From the NCBI RefSeq assembly GCF_016909575.1, contig NZ_JAFBGA010000020.1, positions 62,001-126,000 on the forward strand: a stretch of DNA of 64,000 bases. Reading direction: 5' to 3'. How positions within the stretch are numbered: position 1 is the first letter of the stretch; each line of letters opens with the position of its first letter. The notes beneath the pieces are model-generated. The model was not told the origin of the DNA. It was given only the letters and a program-made list of their open reading frames with translations, and ran no database searches. This DNA is from Streptomyces sp. HB132. GTDB lineage: Bacteria; Actinomycetota; Actinomycetes; Streptomycetales; Streptomycetaceae. Below, piece after piece: positions 45,089 through 52,828 of this stretch. The translations under genes and the position numbers were made by a program.

Positions 45089-46497
45089 CCGACGCCGCCG
45101 TGACTGGAGTAGCGATGGAGTACCACCCGCAGCCGACCGCCGGCGAGGCCAGGCCCTGGGCCTTTCCCGCGCCCGAGCGCGGCGCCCTGCCCAACGGGCT
45201 GACTGTGCTGCGCTGCCACCGCCCCGGCCAGCAGGTCGTCGCCGTGGAGATCTTCCTCGACGCCCCGCTGGACGCCGAGCCCGAGGGCCTGGACGGCGTG
45301 GCCACGATCATGGCGCGCGCCCTGTCCGAGGGCACGGACAAGCGCTCCGCGGAGGAGTTCGCCGCCGAGCTGGAGCGGTGCGGCGCCACGCTGGACGCCC
45401 ATGCGGACCACCCGGGGCTGCGCGTCTCCCTGGAGGTCCCGGTCTCCCGGCTCGCCAAGGCCCTCGGCCTGGTCGCCGAGGCCCTGCGCGCCCCGGCCTT
45501 CGCGGAGGACGAGGTCGAGCGCCTCGTGGGCAACCGGCTCGACGAGATCCCGCACGAGCAGGCCAACCCCGCCCGGCGGGCCGCCAAGCAGCTCTCCAAG
45601 GAGCTCTTCCCCGCCACGGCGAGGATGTCGCGTCCGCGCCTGGGCACCGAGGAGACGGTCCGGCGGATCGACGCCGCCGCCGTCCGCGCCTTCTACGACG
45701 CCCATGTCCGCCCGTCCACCGCGACGGCGGTCGTCGTCGGGGACCTCACCGAGGTGGACCTGGACGCACTGCTCGCCGACACGGTCGGGGACTGGTCGGG
45801 CAATGCCGGCCAGTCCCGGCCCGTGCCTCCGATCACCGCGGACGACACCGGCCGTGTCGTCATCGTGGACCGTCCCGGAGCTGTGCAGACGCAGCTGCTG
45901 ATCGGCCGGATCGGAGCGGACCGGCACGACAGCGTGTGGCCCGCCCAGGTCCTCGGCACGTACTGCCTGGGCGGCACCCTCACCTCCCGGCTGGACCGCG
46001 TGCTGCGCGAGGAGAAGGGCTACACCTACGGTGTCCGCGCCTTCGGGCAGGTGCTGCGCTCGACGGCCCCCGGATCGGCCTCGGGGGCGACGGGTGCCGC
46101 GATGCTCGCCATCAGCGGCTCCGTCGACACGGAGTCCACCGGCCCCGCGCTCGACGACCTGTGGAAGGTCCTGCGTACTCTGGCCGCCGAGGGGCTCACC
46201 GACGCCGAGCGCGAGACCGCCGTGCAGAACCTCGTGGGCGTCGCCCCGCTGAAGTACGAGACGGCGGCCTCCGTCGCGGGCACCCTGGCCGACCAGGTGG
46301 AGCAGCACCTCCCGGACGACTACCAGGCGCAGCTGTACGCGCGTCTGGCCGGGACCGGCACCGTCGAGGCGACCGCCGCCGTGGTCAACGCCTTCCCGGT
46401 CGACCGCCTGGTCACCGTTCTCGTCGGCGACGCCGCGCAGATCGCGGAGCCCGTGAGGGCTCTCGGTATCGGCGAGGTGTCGGTCGTCAGCGGCTGA
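45085..46497 (+). CDS. M16-family non-catalytic partner subunit
   Basis: A 470-residue M16 protein without the HxxEH zinc motif: the equivalent stretch reads GVATIMARALSEGTDKRSAEE. It keeps the C-terminal EEKGYTYGVRAFGQ region, whose Arg/Tyr pair binds substrate in heterodimeric M16B proteases. The start GTG 45085 overlaps the upstream stop (GTGA) and has GAGGGGG ahead. An ATG at 45115 is an alternative. Together with the upstream gene it should form one active site shared between two chains, as in mitochondrial processing peptidase. Confidence 0.92.
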   Translation: MTDAAVTGVAMEYHPQPTAGEARPWAFPAPERGALPNGLTVLRCHRPGQQVVAVEIFLDAPLDAEPEGLDGVATIMARALSEGTDKRSAEEFAAELERCGATLDAHADHPGLRVSLEVPVSRLAKALGLVAEALRAPAFAEDEVERLVGNRLDEIPHEQANPARRAAKQLSKELFPATARMSRPRLGTEETVRRIDAAAVRAFYDAHVRPSTATAVVVGDLTEVDLDALLADTVGDWSGNAGQSRPVPPITADDTGRVVIVDRPGAVQTQLLIGRIGADRHDSVWPAQVLGTYCLGGTLTSRLDRVLREEKGYTYGVRAFGQVLRSTAPGSASGATGAAMLAISGSVDTESTGPALDDLWKVLRTLAAEGLTDAERETAVQNLVGVAPLKYETAASVAGTLADQVEQHLPDDYQAQLYARLAGTGTVEATAAVVNAFPVDRLVTVLVGDAAQIAEPVRALGIGEVSVVSG

Positions 46498-46517
46498 GGG
46501 AAGCAGGACATGACGGG

Positions 46518-46543
46518 CCCCGGCGAGTTCGCTCTCGCCGGGG
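46518..46543 (+). terminator. Terminator after the M16 gene pair
   Basis: ccccggcgag (46518-46527) with ctcgccgggg (46534-46543) and a six-base loop, 20 bases after the stop. Confidence 0.8.
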
Positions 46544-46690
46544 TTCGGTCGTTTGTCCGCTTTGTAAAGAAAGTTCCATTCATCCTGTGGGATGTGCGAC
46601 AAAAGGCCCTTTCCGTTTGGTGCGGGAAAGAAGCCCGCTCTAGCGTCGGCCCGGCTGTCCGCCGGACGAAAGCCGCGACCGCGGCGCCGG

Positions 46691-46845
46691 ACAGTCATCG
46701 CCGAGTCCCCGTCAGGCGCGAGCCTGGGGAGCCGGGGACCCACGAAGTCCCTGGGGTGAATCGGATCCCTGCGTCTCGCGCGAGGCGGAGGGGACCGTAG
46801 GAGACCTTCCTGCTCCGAACCCGTCAGCTAACCCGGTAGGCGAGA
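46691..46845 (+). ncRNA. c-di-AMP riboswitch (ydaO-yuaA class)
   Basis: The leader carries the conserved blocks of the ydaO class in order: GCCGAGTCC near 46700, GGGGAGCCGGGGACCCA around 46726-46742, GGGGTGAATC around 46753-46762, and CCGAACCCGTCAGCTAACC with GGTAGGCGAGAAGG near the 3' end (46815-46848). It ends about 25 bases before the M23 peptidase start. In Streptomyces this class represses cell-wall hydrolase genes when c-di-AMP is high. Boundaries are approximate. Confidence 0.93.
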
Positions 46846-46869
46846 AGGAAGGAAAGGAACAGCCCCTCC

Positions 46870-47673
46870 ATGGCATTCATCCGTGCCACCGGGAAGCATC
46901 GTGCCCCGAGCCGCCTGACGCGCAGGAGCGCCGAGGTCGCCGGTATCGCGGCCCTGGCCGCCACCGGTGTCATCGGCGCCACGGCCTCCCCGGCCCTCGC
47001 CGCGGACGCCGAGGCCGTCGCCGCCGGGACCGGTCTGACCCAGACCGTCGCCCTCGACACGACCCTGGCGGCCCAGATCGAGGCTCAGGCGAAGGTCCAG
47101 CAGCGCCAGGCCGACGCGGCTGCGAAGGCCGCGGCGGAAGCGAAGGCGAAGGCGGAGGCCAAGGCCGAGGCGAAGGCGGAGGCCAAGCGCAAGGCGGAAG
47201 CCCGCGCCAAGGAGGTCCGGGAGGAGAGGGCGCGCGCCGCACGCGCCGCCGAGCGCGCCCGGCTCAACTCCTTCCACCTCCCGGTCGCCGGCTCGCACGT
47301 GACCACCTCGTACAAGTCCGGCGGAGCGCTCTGGTCCTCCGGGAGCCACTCGGGCGTGGACTTCCAGGCGGCGTCCGGCACCTCCGTCGTCGCGGTCGGC
47401 GCCGGCACGGTCGTCGAGGCCGGCTGGGGCGGCGCGTACGGCAACAACATCGTGCTCAGGATGAAGGACGGCACGTACACCCAGTACGGCCACCTCTCCT
47501 CGATCGGTGTCTCCGTCGGCCAGAGCGTCGGCTCCGGCGAGCAGATAGGCATCTCCGGCTCGACCGGTAACTCCACCGGTCCGCACCTGCACTTCGAGGC
47601 CCGGACCACGCCCGAGTACGGCTCGGACATGGACCCCGTCGCCTACCTCCGCGCGCACGGCGTCCAGGTCTGA
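46870..47673 (+). CDS. Secreted M23 cell-wall endopeptidase
   Basis: A 267-residue LytM/M23 metallopeptidase that cuts peptidoglycan cross-bridges. The signal sequence covers residues 1-44 (RRSAEVAGIAALAATGVIGATASPALA). A charged Ala/Lys/Glu coiled coil follows (about 63-131, AEAKAKAEAKAEAKAEAKRK), probably a spacer or regulator-binding arm. The catalytic domain has zinc ligands H160 and D164 (GSHSGVDF), H208 and H239-x-H241 (GPHLHFE). Family length and layout fit. Expression should be controlled by the c-di-AMP riboswitch immediately upstream. A 13-bp-stem terminator follows. Confidence 0.95.
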   Translation: MAFIRATGKHRAPSRLTRRSAEVAGIAALAATGVIGATASPALAADAEAVAAGTGLTQTVALDTTLAAQIEAQAKVQQRQADAAAKAAAEAKAKAEAKAEAKAEAKRKAEARAKEVREERARAARAAERARLNSFHLPVAGSHVTTSYKSGGALWSSGSHSGVDFQAASGTSVVAVGAGTVVEAGWGGAYGNNIVLRMKDGTYTQYGHLSSIGVSVGQSVGSGEQIGISGSTGNSTGPHLHFEARTTPEYGSDMDPVAYLRAHGVQV

Positions 47674-47695
47674 CCCCACACGCGCGACACCGCTC

Positions 47696-47731
47696 CGACG
47701 AAGGCCCCGGCTCCGCGCGGGGCCTTCGTCG
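47696..47731 (+). terminator. Terminator after M23 peptidase gene
   Basis: cgacgaaggcccc (47696-47708) with ggggccttcgtcg (47719-47731), perfect 13-bp stem, loop of ten bases. Confidence 0.88.
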
Positions 47732-47788
47732 TGTCCCGGGGGATGCGCCCGCCGAAGCCCTCGCGGAAGTAGCTTCCGGCCAAAAGAT

Positions 47789-47798
47789 ATCCATGGAT
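47789..47798. promoter_or_regulatory. Palindrome ATCCATGGAT in the GntR gene promoter region
   Basis: A perfect 10-base dyad in an AT-richer stretch about 100 bases ahead of the GntR-type gene. It is a candidate autoregulatory operator; there is no other support. Confidence 0.3.
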
Positions 47799-47895
47799 TC
47801 CACCCCGCCATCGGAAATTCCTGCCGGTTGCAATAGAGTCGCAGAACAGGCGTCGATCGGCCGCGTTTCGCGGGGATTAAGGCGGAGGTTCGGAC

Positions 47896-48600
47896 ATGCG
47901 CATTCCCGCGCATTCGGTATGTACGGCAATCCGTGACGACATCGTCTCGGGTGTCTTCGAGCGCGGCAGCCGCCTCACCGAAGAGGTGCTGGCGCGGCGC
48001 TACGGCGTATCCCGCGTCCCTGTGCGCGAGGCGCTGCGCACCCTGGAGTCCGAGGGGTTCGTCGTCACCCGCCGGCACGCCGGTGCCTGCGTCGCGGAGC
48101 CCACGGAACAGGAGGCCGCCGACCTTCTGGAGGTACGGATGCTCCTGGAGCCGCTCGGGGCGGCGCGGGCGGCGCAGCGTCGCACGGAGGCGCACCTGAA
48201 GGTGCTCCGCGGCCTGGTCAGGCTGGGGCAGGATCGGGTGCGCCGGGGGGAGGGGGAGGACCTGCGCTCCCTGGGCGGCTGGTTCCACGAAACGCTGGCC
48301 CAGGCCTCGGGAAGCCCTGCGTTGATCTCGCTGCTCACCCAGCTCCGCCACAAGATCACCTGGATGTACGCCGTGGAGCAGCCGGCCCGCCCCGCCGACT
48401 CCTGGGCCGAACACGGGGCCCTGGTCGACGCCGTGGCGCGCCGTGACCCGGAGCGGGCCAGGGTGCTGGCCGCCCAGCACGCGGAGCGGGCCGCCGCGGC
48501 CCACCGGCTGCGGGGCGTGGACCGGTCGGGTCGCACGGCGGGAACGGCCCGGGTGAGGTCTTCGCAACACCCCGTAAACATCGGGGGAGCCCGCCATTAA
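47896..48600 (+). CDS. GntR/FadR-family transcriptional regulator
   Basis: A 234-residue regulator. GCGGAGG precedes ATG 47896. The winged helix is at about 8-72 (AIRDDIVSGVFERGSRLTEEVLARRYGVSRVPVREALRTLESEGFVVTRRHAGACV), followed by an all-helical FCD effector domain (LLEVRMLLEPLGAARAA, FHETLAQASGSPALISLL, then EHGALVDAVARRDPERARVLAAQHAERA). The histidine and aspartate metal/ligand positions of FCD are mostly kept. The last ~25 residues are basic and disordered. It converges on ptsH, which in Streptomyces sits beside such a regulator, but whether it controls sugar uptake is not shown. Confidence 0.9.
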   Translation: MRIPAHSVCTAIRDDIVSGVFERGSRLTEEVLARRYGVSRVPVREALRTLESEGFVVTRRHAGACVAEPTEQEAADLLEVRMLLEPLGAARAAQRRTEAHLKVLRGLVRLGQDRVRRGEGEDLRSLGGWFHETLAQASGSPALISLLTQLRHKITWMYAVEQPARPADSWAEHGALVDAVARRDPERARVLAAQHAERAAAAHRLRGVDRSGRTAGTARVRSSQHPVNIGGARH

Positions 48601-48699
48601 CATTTACGCCGTATATAAAGAGGGTAATTCTCGGAGGGCTTTCTTTTCGCTGCCCTGATTTACATTCTCCGGGGCGCCGGCCGGCCCGGTTCGGGAAAC

Positions 48700-48739
48700 A
48701 GGAAAGCCGCGACTCCCGGTGGGGAGGCGCGGCCTTCCT
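48700..48739. terminator. Hairpin between GntR gene and ptsH
   Basis: aggaaagccgcgactccc pairs with ggggaggcgcggccttcct with two mismatches and a three-base loop. It lies 32 bases past the ptsH stop and 100 bases past the GntR gene. Confidence 0.7.
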
Positions 48740-48770
48740 GTAGAAAAGGATCCGATTCGACGAGGTCGAG

Positions 48771-49052
48771 TCAGACGGTCTCCGGAAGCTCTTCGAGCCC
48801 CTCGGTGACCAGCTTCGCCAGACGGTCCAGGGCCGCCTCGGCGTCATCCGCCTCGGACGCGAGCACGATCTCCTCGCCGCCCTGGGCGCCCAGGCCGAGC
48901 ACCGCGAGCATGGAAGCGGCGTTCACCGGGTTGCCGTCGGACTTGGCGATCGTCACGGGGACGCCGGAGGCCGTGGCGGCACGGACGAAGATGGAAGCGG
49001 GGCGGGCGTGCAGGCCCTCGGCCCAACCGACGTTGACGCGGCGCTCAGCCAT
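48771..49052 (-). CDS. ptsH: HPr phosphocarrier protein of the PTS
   Basis: The 93-residue general phosphocarrier that passes phosphate from Enzyme I to sugar-specific Enzyme IIA. ATG 49052 (MAERRVNVGWAEGLHARPAS) is preceded by AAGGGC. An in-frame start five codons upstream is less likely. The phosphorylated histidine is H15 in GLHARPAS. The regulatory-serine region reads NAASMLAVLGLGAQGGEEI; Ser in this position aligns with Ser46 of low-GC Gram-positives but the kinase is absent in Streptomyces. A dre site for DasR lies 25 bases upstream, linking expression to N-acetylglucosamine/chitin signalling. Confidence 0.98.
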   Translation of the reverse strand: MAERRVNVGWAEGLHARPASIFVRAATASGVPVTIAKSDGNPVNAASMLAVLGLGAQGGEEIVLASEADDAEAALDRLAKLVTEGLEELPETV

Positions 49053-49076
49053 GGTTCTGCCCTTCACGTAACGATG

Positions 49077-49092
49077 AGTTGTCTAGACCAGT
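49077..49092. promoter_or_regulatory. DasR operator (dre site) between ptsH and the Pat-type gene
   Basis: AGTTGTCTAGACCAGT, one base off the palindromic DasR consensus built on TGGTCTAGACCA. It lies 25-40 bases ahead of the ptsH start and about 115 bases from the divergent acyltransferase gene. ptsH is an established DasR target in S. coelicolor. Confidence 0.88.
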
Positions 49093-49194
49093 CTCTCATG
49101 CAGTGCGGACTGCTGTGCCCGGCCTCGCCGACCGCCCGTCGGCTCCCTCAGCGTGCCCCTGCCACGCTCCGGCCGCGACCGGTGCCCCGGGTCG

Positions 49195-49200
49195 TAGGCT
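49195..49200 (+). promoter_or_regulatory. -10 element (TAGGCT), leaderless Pat-type gene
   Basis: TAGGCT, six bases, then ATG 49207. This places transcription at the ATG rather than at the in-frame TTG at 49201. Confidence 0.55.
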
Positions 49201-49206
49201 TTGGCC

Positions 49207-52170
49207 ATGGAGCCCACTCCGGAGCAGAGTCCGCATCACGCGTACCCCGACCACTGGGAGGCGGACGTGGTGCTGCGCGACGGTGGTACCGCGCGCATCA
49301 GGCCCATCACCACGGACGACGCCGAGCGGCTGGTCAGCTTCTACGAGCAGGTGTCCGACGAGTCGAAGTACTACCGCTTCTTCGCTCCGTATCCGCGTCT
49401 CTCCGCCCGGGACGTGCACCGCTTCACCCATCACGACTACGTCGACCGGGTGGGACTGGCCGTCACGATCGGCGGCGAGTTCATCGCCACCGTCCGTTTC
49501 GACCGGATCGACGAGCGGGGCAGGCCCGCGTCGGCCCCGTCGGACGAGGCCGAGGTCGCGTTCCTCGTCCAGGACGCCCACCAGGGCCGCGGCGTGGCGT
49601 CCGCCCTCCTCGAACACATCGCGGCGGTGGCCCGGGAGCGGGGCATCCGCCGCTTCGCGGCAGAGGTGCTGCCCGCCAACAACAAGATGATCAAGGTGTT
49701 CCGGGACGCCGGATTCACCCAGCAGCGCAGCTTCGAGGACGGCTCCGTGCACCTCACCCTCGACCTGGAGCCCACGGCCGAGTCCCTCGCCGTCCAGCGC
49801 GCACGTGAACAACGGGCCGAAGCACGCTCGGTCCAGCGTCTGCTGGCCCCCGGCTCCGTCGCGGTCATCGGCGTCGGCCGCGAACCCGGCGGCGTGGGCC
49901 GGACCGTGCTGCGCAACCTCCTCGGCTCGGGCTTCACCGGACGCACCTACGCGGTGAACACGTCCTTCGCCGCGAGCCTGGACGCCGTCGACGGAGTGCC
50001 CGCCCATCGCTCCGTGGGCGGGATCGGTGAGCAGGTCGACCTCGCCGTGGTCGCCGTCCCCGCCGACCGGGTGCCCGAGGCCGTCGCCGACTGCGGTGAA
50101 CACGGGGTCCAGGGCCTCGTCGTCCTCTCGGCCGGCTACGCCGAGCGCGGCGCCGGAGGCAGGGAACGGCAGCGGGAACTCGTCCGGCAGGCACGCTCGT
50201 ACGGCATGCGGATCATCGGCCCGAACGCCTTCGGCATCATCAACACCTCCGACACCGTCCGCCTCAACGCCTCCCTCGCCCCCGAGTCGCCCAACGCCGG
50301 GCGCATCGGGCTCTTCACCCAGTCCGGCGCCATCGGCATCGCCGTCCTGTCCGGTCTCCACCGCAGGGGCGCGGGACTGTCGGCCTTCATCTCGGCGGGC
50401 AACCGGGCCGATGTCTCGGGCAACGACTTCCTGCAGTACTGGTACGAGGACCAGAACACCGACGTCGCCCTGCTGTACCTCGAGTCACTCGGCAATCCGC
50501 GCAAGTTCACCCGGCTCGCACGCCGGACGGCCGCCGTGAAGCCCGTCGTCGTGGTGAAGGGCGCCCGGCACAGCGGCTCCAACCCGCAGGGGCACGCCGT
50601 ACCGGTCAGCCGCATCCCCGACGCGACGGTGTCCGCGCTGATGCGCCAGGCGGGAGTGATCCGTGTCGACACGGTCACGGAGATGGCCGACGTCGGACTG
50701 CTCCTCGCCGGCCAGCCCCTGCCGAACGGCCCCCGGGTGGCGATCCTGGGGAACTCGGAGTCGCTCGGCCTCCTCACCTACGACGCCTGCCTGGCGGAGG
50801 GGCTGCGCCCGCGCCCGCCCCGCGACCTCACGACGGCGGCGGGCCCGCAGGACTTCCGGCGCGCGCTGGCCGAGGCGCTGGCCGACGGGACGTGCGACGC
50901 CGTGATCGTGACCGCGATCCCCTGGGTGGGGGAGAACGGCGAGGCGGAGACCGGGGAGGGCGAGGTCCTCGCCGAGGCACTGCGGGAGGCGGCGGCCACC
51001 GGCCCGGCCAAGCCGGTGGCGGTGGTGCACGTGGAGATGGGCGGCCTGGCGCAGGCCCTCGCCGCCGCCACGCGCACCGCCGGCCCGTCCGCGCCCCCGC
51101 AGGCCGGTCCTCCGACTGCCCGGCAGCCCCAGCCCGCCCCTCCGTCCGACGCGCACACCCCGGGCCCGCAGCCCCGGCCCTCGTCCCCGCCGCCCCCCGA
51201 CGCGTCGGCCGCGGACGGACCCCGCGTGGGAGCCCCGGCGCCGGTGGGAGCAGGAGAGGGCGCGGGGGCCGCCGGCAGTCCCGACCCCTCCGCGGGGCGG
51301 ATCCCCGCCTACCCCGCCGCCGAACGAGCCGTCCGCGCGCTCGCCGAAGCGGTGAAGTACGCCCAATGGCGGCGTCAGGCGGCAGCTCCCGGCAAGGTGC
51401 CCGAATTCCTGGACGACACCATCGACGAGCACGGCACATCCCGGCTGATCGAGACACTGCTCGGCCCCGGCCCCGACCCGCGCGGCCGCCCGCTCACGCA
51501 CGACGAGGCCCGAGAGCTGCTCGCCCGCTACGGCATCACCGTGCGGCCGGCACTCACCGCCCCCGATCCGGAGGCCGCTGTCGCCGCAGCCGCGAAGCTC
51601 GGCTACCCCGTGGCCCTCAAGACCACCGCACCCCATCTCCGGCACCGCGCCGACCTCGGTGGTGTCCGGCTCGATCTCGCGGGTGAGAACGCCCTGCGCC
51701 GGGCGTACGACGAACTGACCGATCTGCTCGGTACCCCCGCCGAACTCCGCCCCGTCGTCCAGGCCATGGCCCCCAGGGGCGTCGACACCGTCGTCAGGGC
51801 GTCCATCGACGCCGCCGCCGGAGCCGTCCTCTCCTTCGGCCTGGCCGGCGCGCCCTCCGAACTCCTGGGCGACACGGCCCACCGGCTGGTGCCCGCCACC
51901 GACCGCGACGCCGCCGAGCTGATCCGCTCCATCAAGGCGGCTCCGGTGCTGTTCGGCTGGCGCGGCGCCGCGCCGGCGGACACCGCGGCGCTCGAGGAGC
52001 TCCTCCTGCGGGTGTCCCGGCTCGTCGACGACCACCCCGAGGTCGTCTCGGTCACCCTGGAGCCCGTCGTCGTGGCGACACACGGGCTGACGGTGCTCGG
52101 GGCGAGCGTCCGGCTCGCACCGCCGCCGGCCCGCAGCGATCTCGGTCCCCGCCGGCTTCCCAGCTACTGA
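49207..52170 (+). CDS. Protein acyltransferase Pat type: GNAT fused to NDP-forming acyl-CoA ligase-like domains
   Basis: A 987-residue multidomain protein. The N-terminal GNAT domain (about 25-195) has the acetyl-CoA loop QDAHQGRGVASALLEHI. Next come a CoA-binding Rossmann domain (APGSVAVIGVGREPGGVG), two ligase-CoA domains (LFTQSGAIGIAVL, VAILGNSESLGLL) and an ATP-grasp domain at the C-terminus (LTHDEARELLARYGITVRPAL, then LGYPVALKTTAPHLRHRADLGGV). A Pro/Ala-rich linker fills about 626-698. The usual SHTGSLAG catalytic-histidine loop of acyl-CoA synthetases reads QGHAVPVSRIP, so ligase activity is doubtful. The domain order fits Streptomyces lysine acetyltransferases that regulate acyl-CoA synthetases. 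It is divergent from ptsH with a dre site between them. Confidence 0.9.
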   Translation: MEPTPEQSPHHAYPDHWEADVVLRDGGTARIRPITTDDAERLVSFYEQVSDESKYYRFFAPYPRLSARDVHRFTHHDYVDRVGLAVTIGGEFIATVRFDRIDERGRPASAPSDEAEVAFLVQDAHQGRGVASALLEHIAAVARERGIRRFAAEVLPANNKMIKVFRDAGFTQQRSFEDGSVHLTLDLEPTAESLAVQRAREQRAEARSVQRLLAPGSVAVIGVGREPGGVGRTVLRNLLGSGFTGRTYAVNTSFAASLDAVDGVPAHRSVGGIGEQVDLAVVAVPADRVPEAVADCGEHGVQGLVVLSAGYAERGAGGRERQRELVRQARSYGMRIIGPNAFGIINTSDTVRLNASLAPESPNAGRIGLFTQSGAIGIAVLSGLHRRGAGLSAFISAGNRADVSGNDFLQYWYEDQNTDVALLYLESLGNPRKFTRLARRTAAVKPVVVVKGARHSGSNPQGHAVPVSRIPDATVSALMRQAGVIRVDTVTEMADVGLLLAGQPLPNGPRVAILGNSESLGLLTYDACLAEGLRPRPPRDLTTAAGPQDFRRALAEALADGTCDAVIVTAIPWVGENGEAETGEGEVLAEALREAAATGPAKPVAVVHVEMGGLAQALAAATRTAGPSAPPQAGPPTARQPQPAPPSDAHTPGPQPRPSSPPPPDASAADGPRVGAPAPVGAGEGAGAAGSPDPSAGRIPAYPAAERAVRALAEAVKYAQWRRQAAAPGKVPEFLDDTIDEHGTSRLIETLLGPGPDPRGRPLTHDEARELLARYGITVRPALTAPDPEAAVAAAAKLGYPVALKTTAPHLRHRADLGGVRLDLAGENALRRAYDELTDLLGTPAELRPVVQAMAPRGVDTVVRASIDAAAGAVLSFGLAGAPSELLGDTAHRLVPATDRDAAELIRSIKAAPVLFGWRGAAPADTAALEELLLRVSRLVDDHPEVVSVTLEPVVVATHGLTVLGASVRLAPPPARSDLGPRRLPSY

Positions 52171-52218
52171 CCGCGCACGGACCCGCGCACGACGTCCCCG
52201 GCAGTCACCGGCCCCCCG

Positions 52219-52224
52219 TAGGAT
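52219..52224 (+). promoter_or_regulatory. -10 element (TAGGAT), leaderless DUF5998 gene
   Basis: TAGGAT, seven bases, then ATG 52232. This favours 52232 over the in-frame ATG at 52223, which would overlap the -10. Confidence 0.55.
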
Positions 52225-52231
52225 GGTGCGC

Positions 52232-52828
52232 ATGGCAAAGACCGGTACCACGACCCAGGGGCTGCGCGCGGCGATCGAGCGCAGCGGCTACTACCCGGCC
52301 CTCGTGGCCGAGGCGGTGGAGGCCGCCGTCGGCGGGGAGCCGGTCGCTTCGTACCTGGTGCACCAGGAGACCACCTTCGACTCCAACGAGGTCCGCCGCC
52401 ATGTCACGGTCCTCGTCCTGACGGACACGCGCTTCATCGTCAGCCACACCGACGAGCAGGCGGCCGACACGAGTTCCCCGACGCCGTACGCCACGACGTC
52501 GACCGAGTCGGTCAAGCTCGACCGGATCTCGTCCGTCGTGGTCAGCCGCGTGGTCGCCAACCCGGAGAAGTACGTTCCCGGCACGCTGCCCCGCGAGGTC
52601 GTCCTGACCATCGGCTGGGGCGCCGTCTCCCGCATCGACCTGGAGCCCGCGGCATGTGGTGACCCCAACTGCGAGGCCGACCACGGCTACACCGGCAGCT
52701 CCACTGCCGACGACCTGAGCCTGCGCGTCAGCGAGGCGGGGGACGGGCCGGACACCGTGCGCCAGACCCTCGCCTTCGCACAGTCCCTCTCCGAGGCCAC
52801 GGCCGCGACAGCGGCGACCGCCCGCTGA
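52232..52828 (+). CDS. DUF5998 family protein
   Basis: A 198-residue, highly conserved actinobacterial protein. The start ATG 52232 (MAKTGTTTQGLRAAIERSGYYPALVAEAVEAA) is set by the -10 spacing. The body alternates beta strands (ASYLVHQETTFDSNEVRRHVTVLVLTDTRFIVSHTDE, VVLTIGWGAVSRIDLEPAACGDPNCEADHGYTG) in a PH-like or beta-barrel pattern, then a C-terminal helix. Cysteines in ACGDPNCEADHGY could bind metal. Its stop overlaps the next gene's ATG by one base, so the two are translated together. Function unknown. Confidence 0.85.
   Translation: MAKTGTTTQGLRAAIERSGYYPALVAEAVEAAVGGEPVASYLVHQETTFDSNEVRRHVTVLVLTDTRFIVSHTDEQAADTSSPTPYATTSTESVKLDRISSVVVSRVVANPEKYVPGTLPREVVLTIGWGAVSRIDLEPAACGDPNCEADHGYTGSSTADDLSLRVSEAGDGPDTVRQTLAFAQSLSEATAATAATAR

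Noticed and set aside
47100..47220. Short repeats in the M23 peptidase gene (gcgaaggcggaggcc-like)
   Set aside because: They encode the charged coiled coil and are explained by codon bias.
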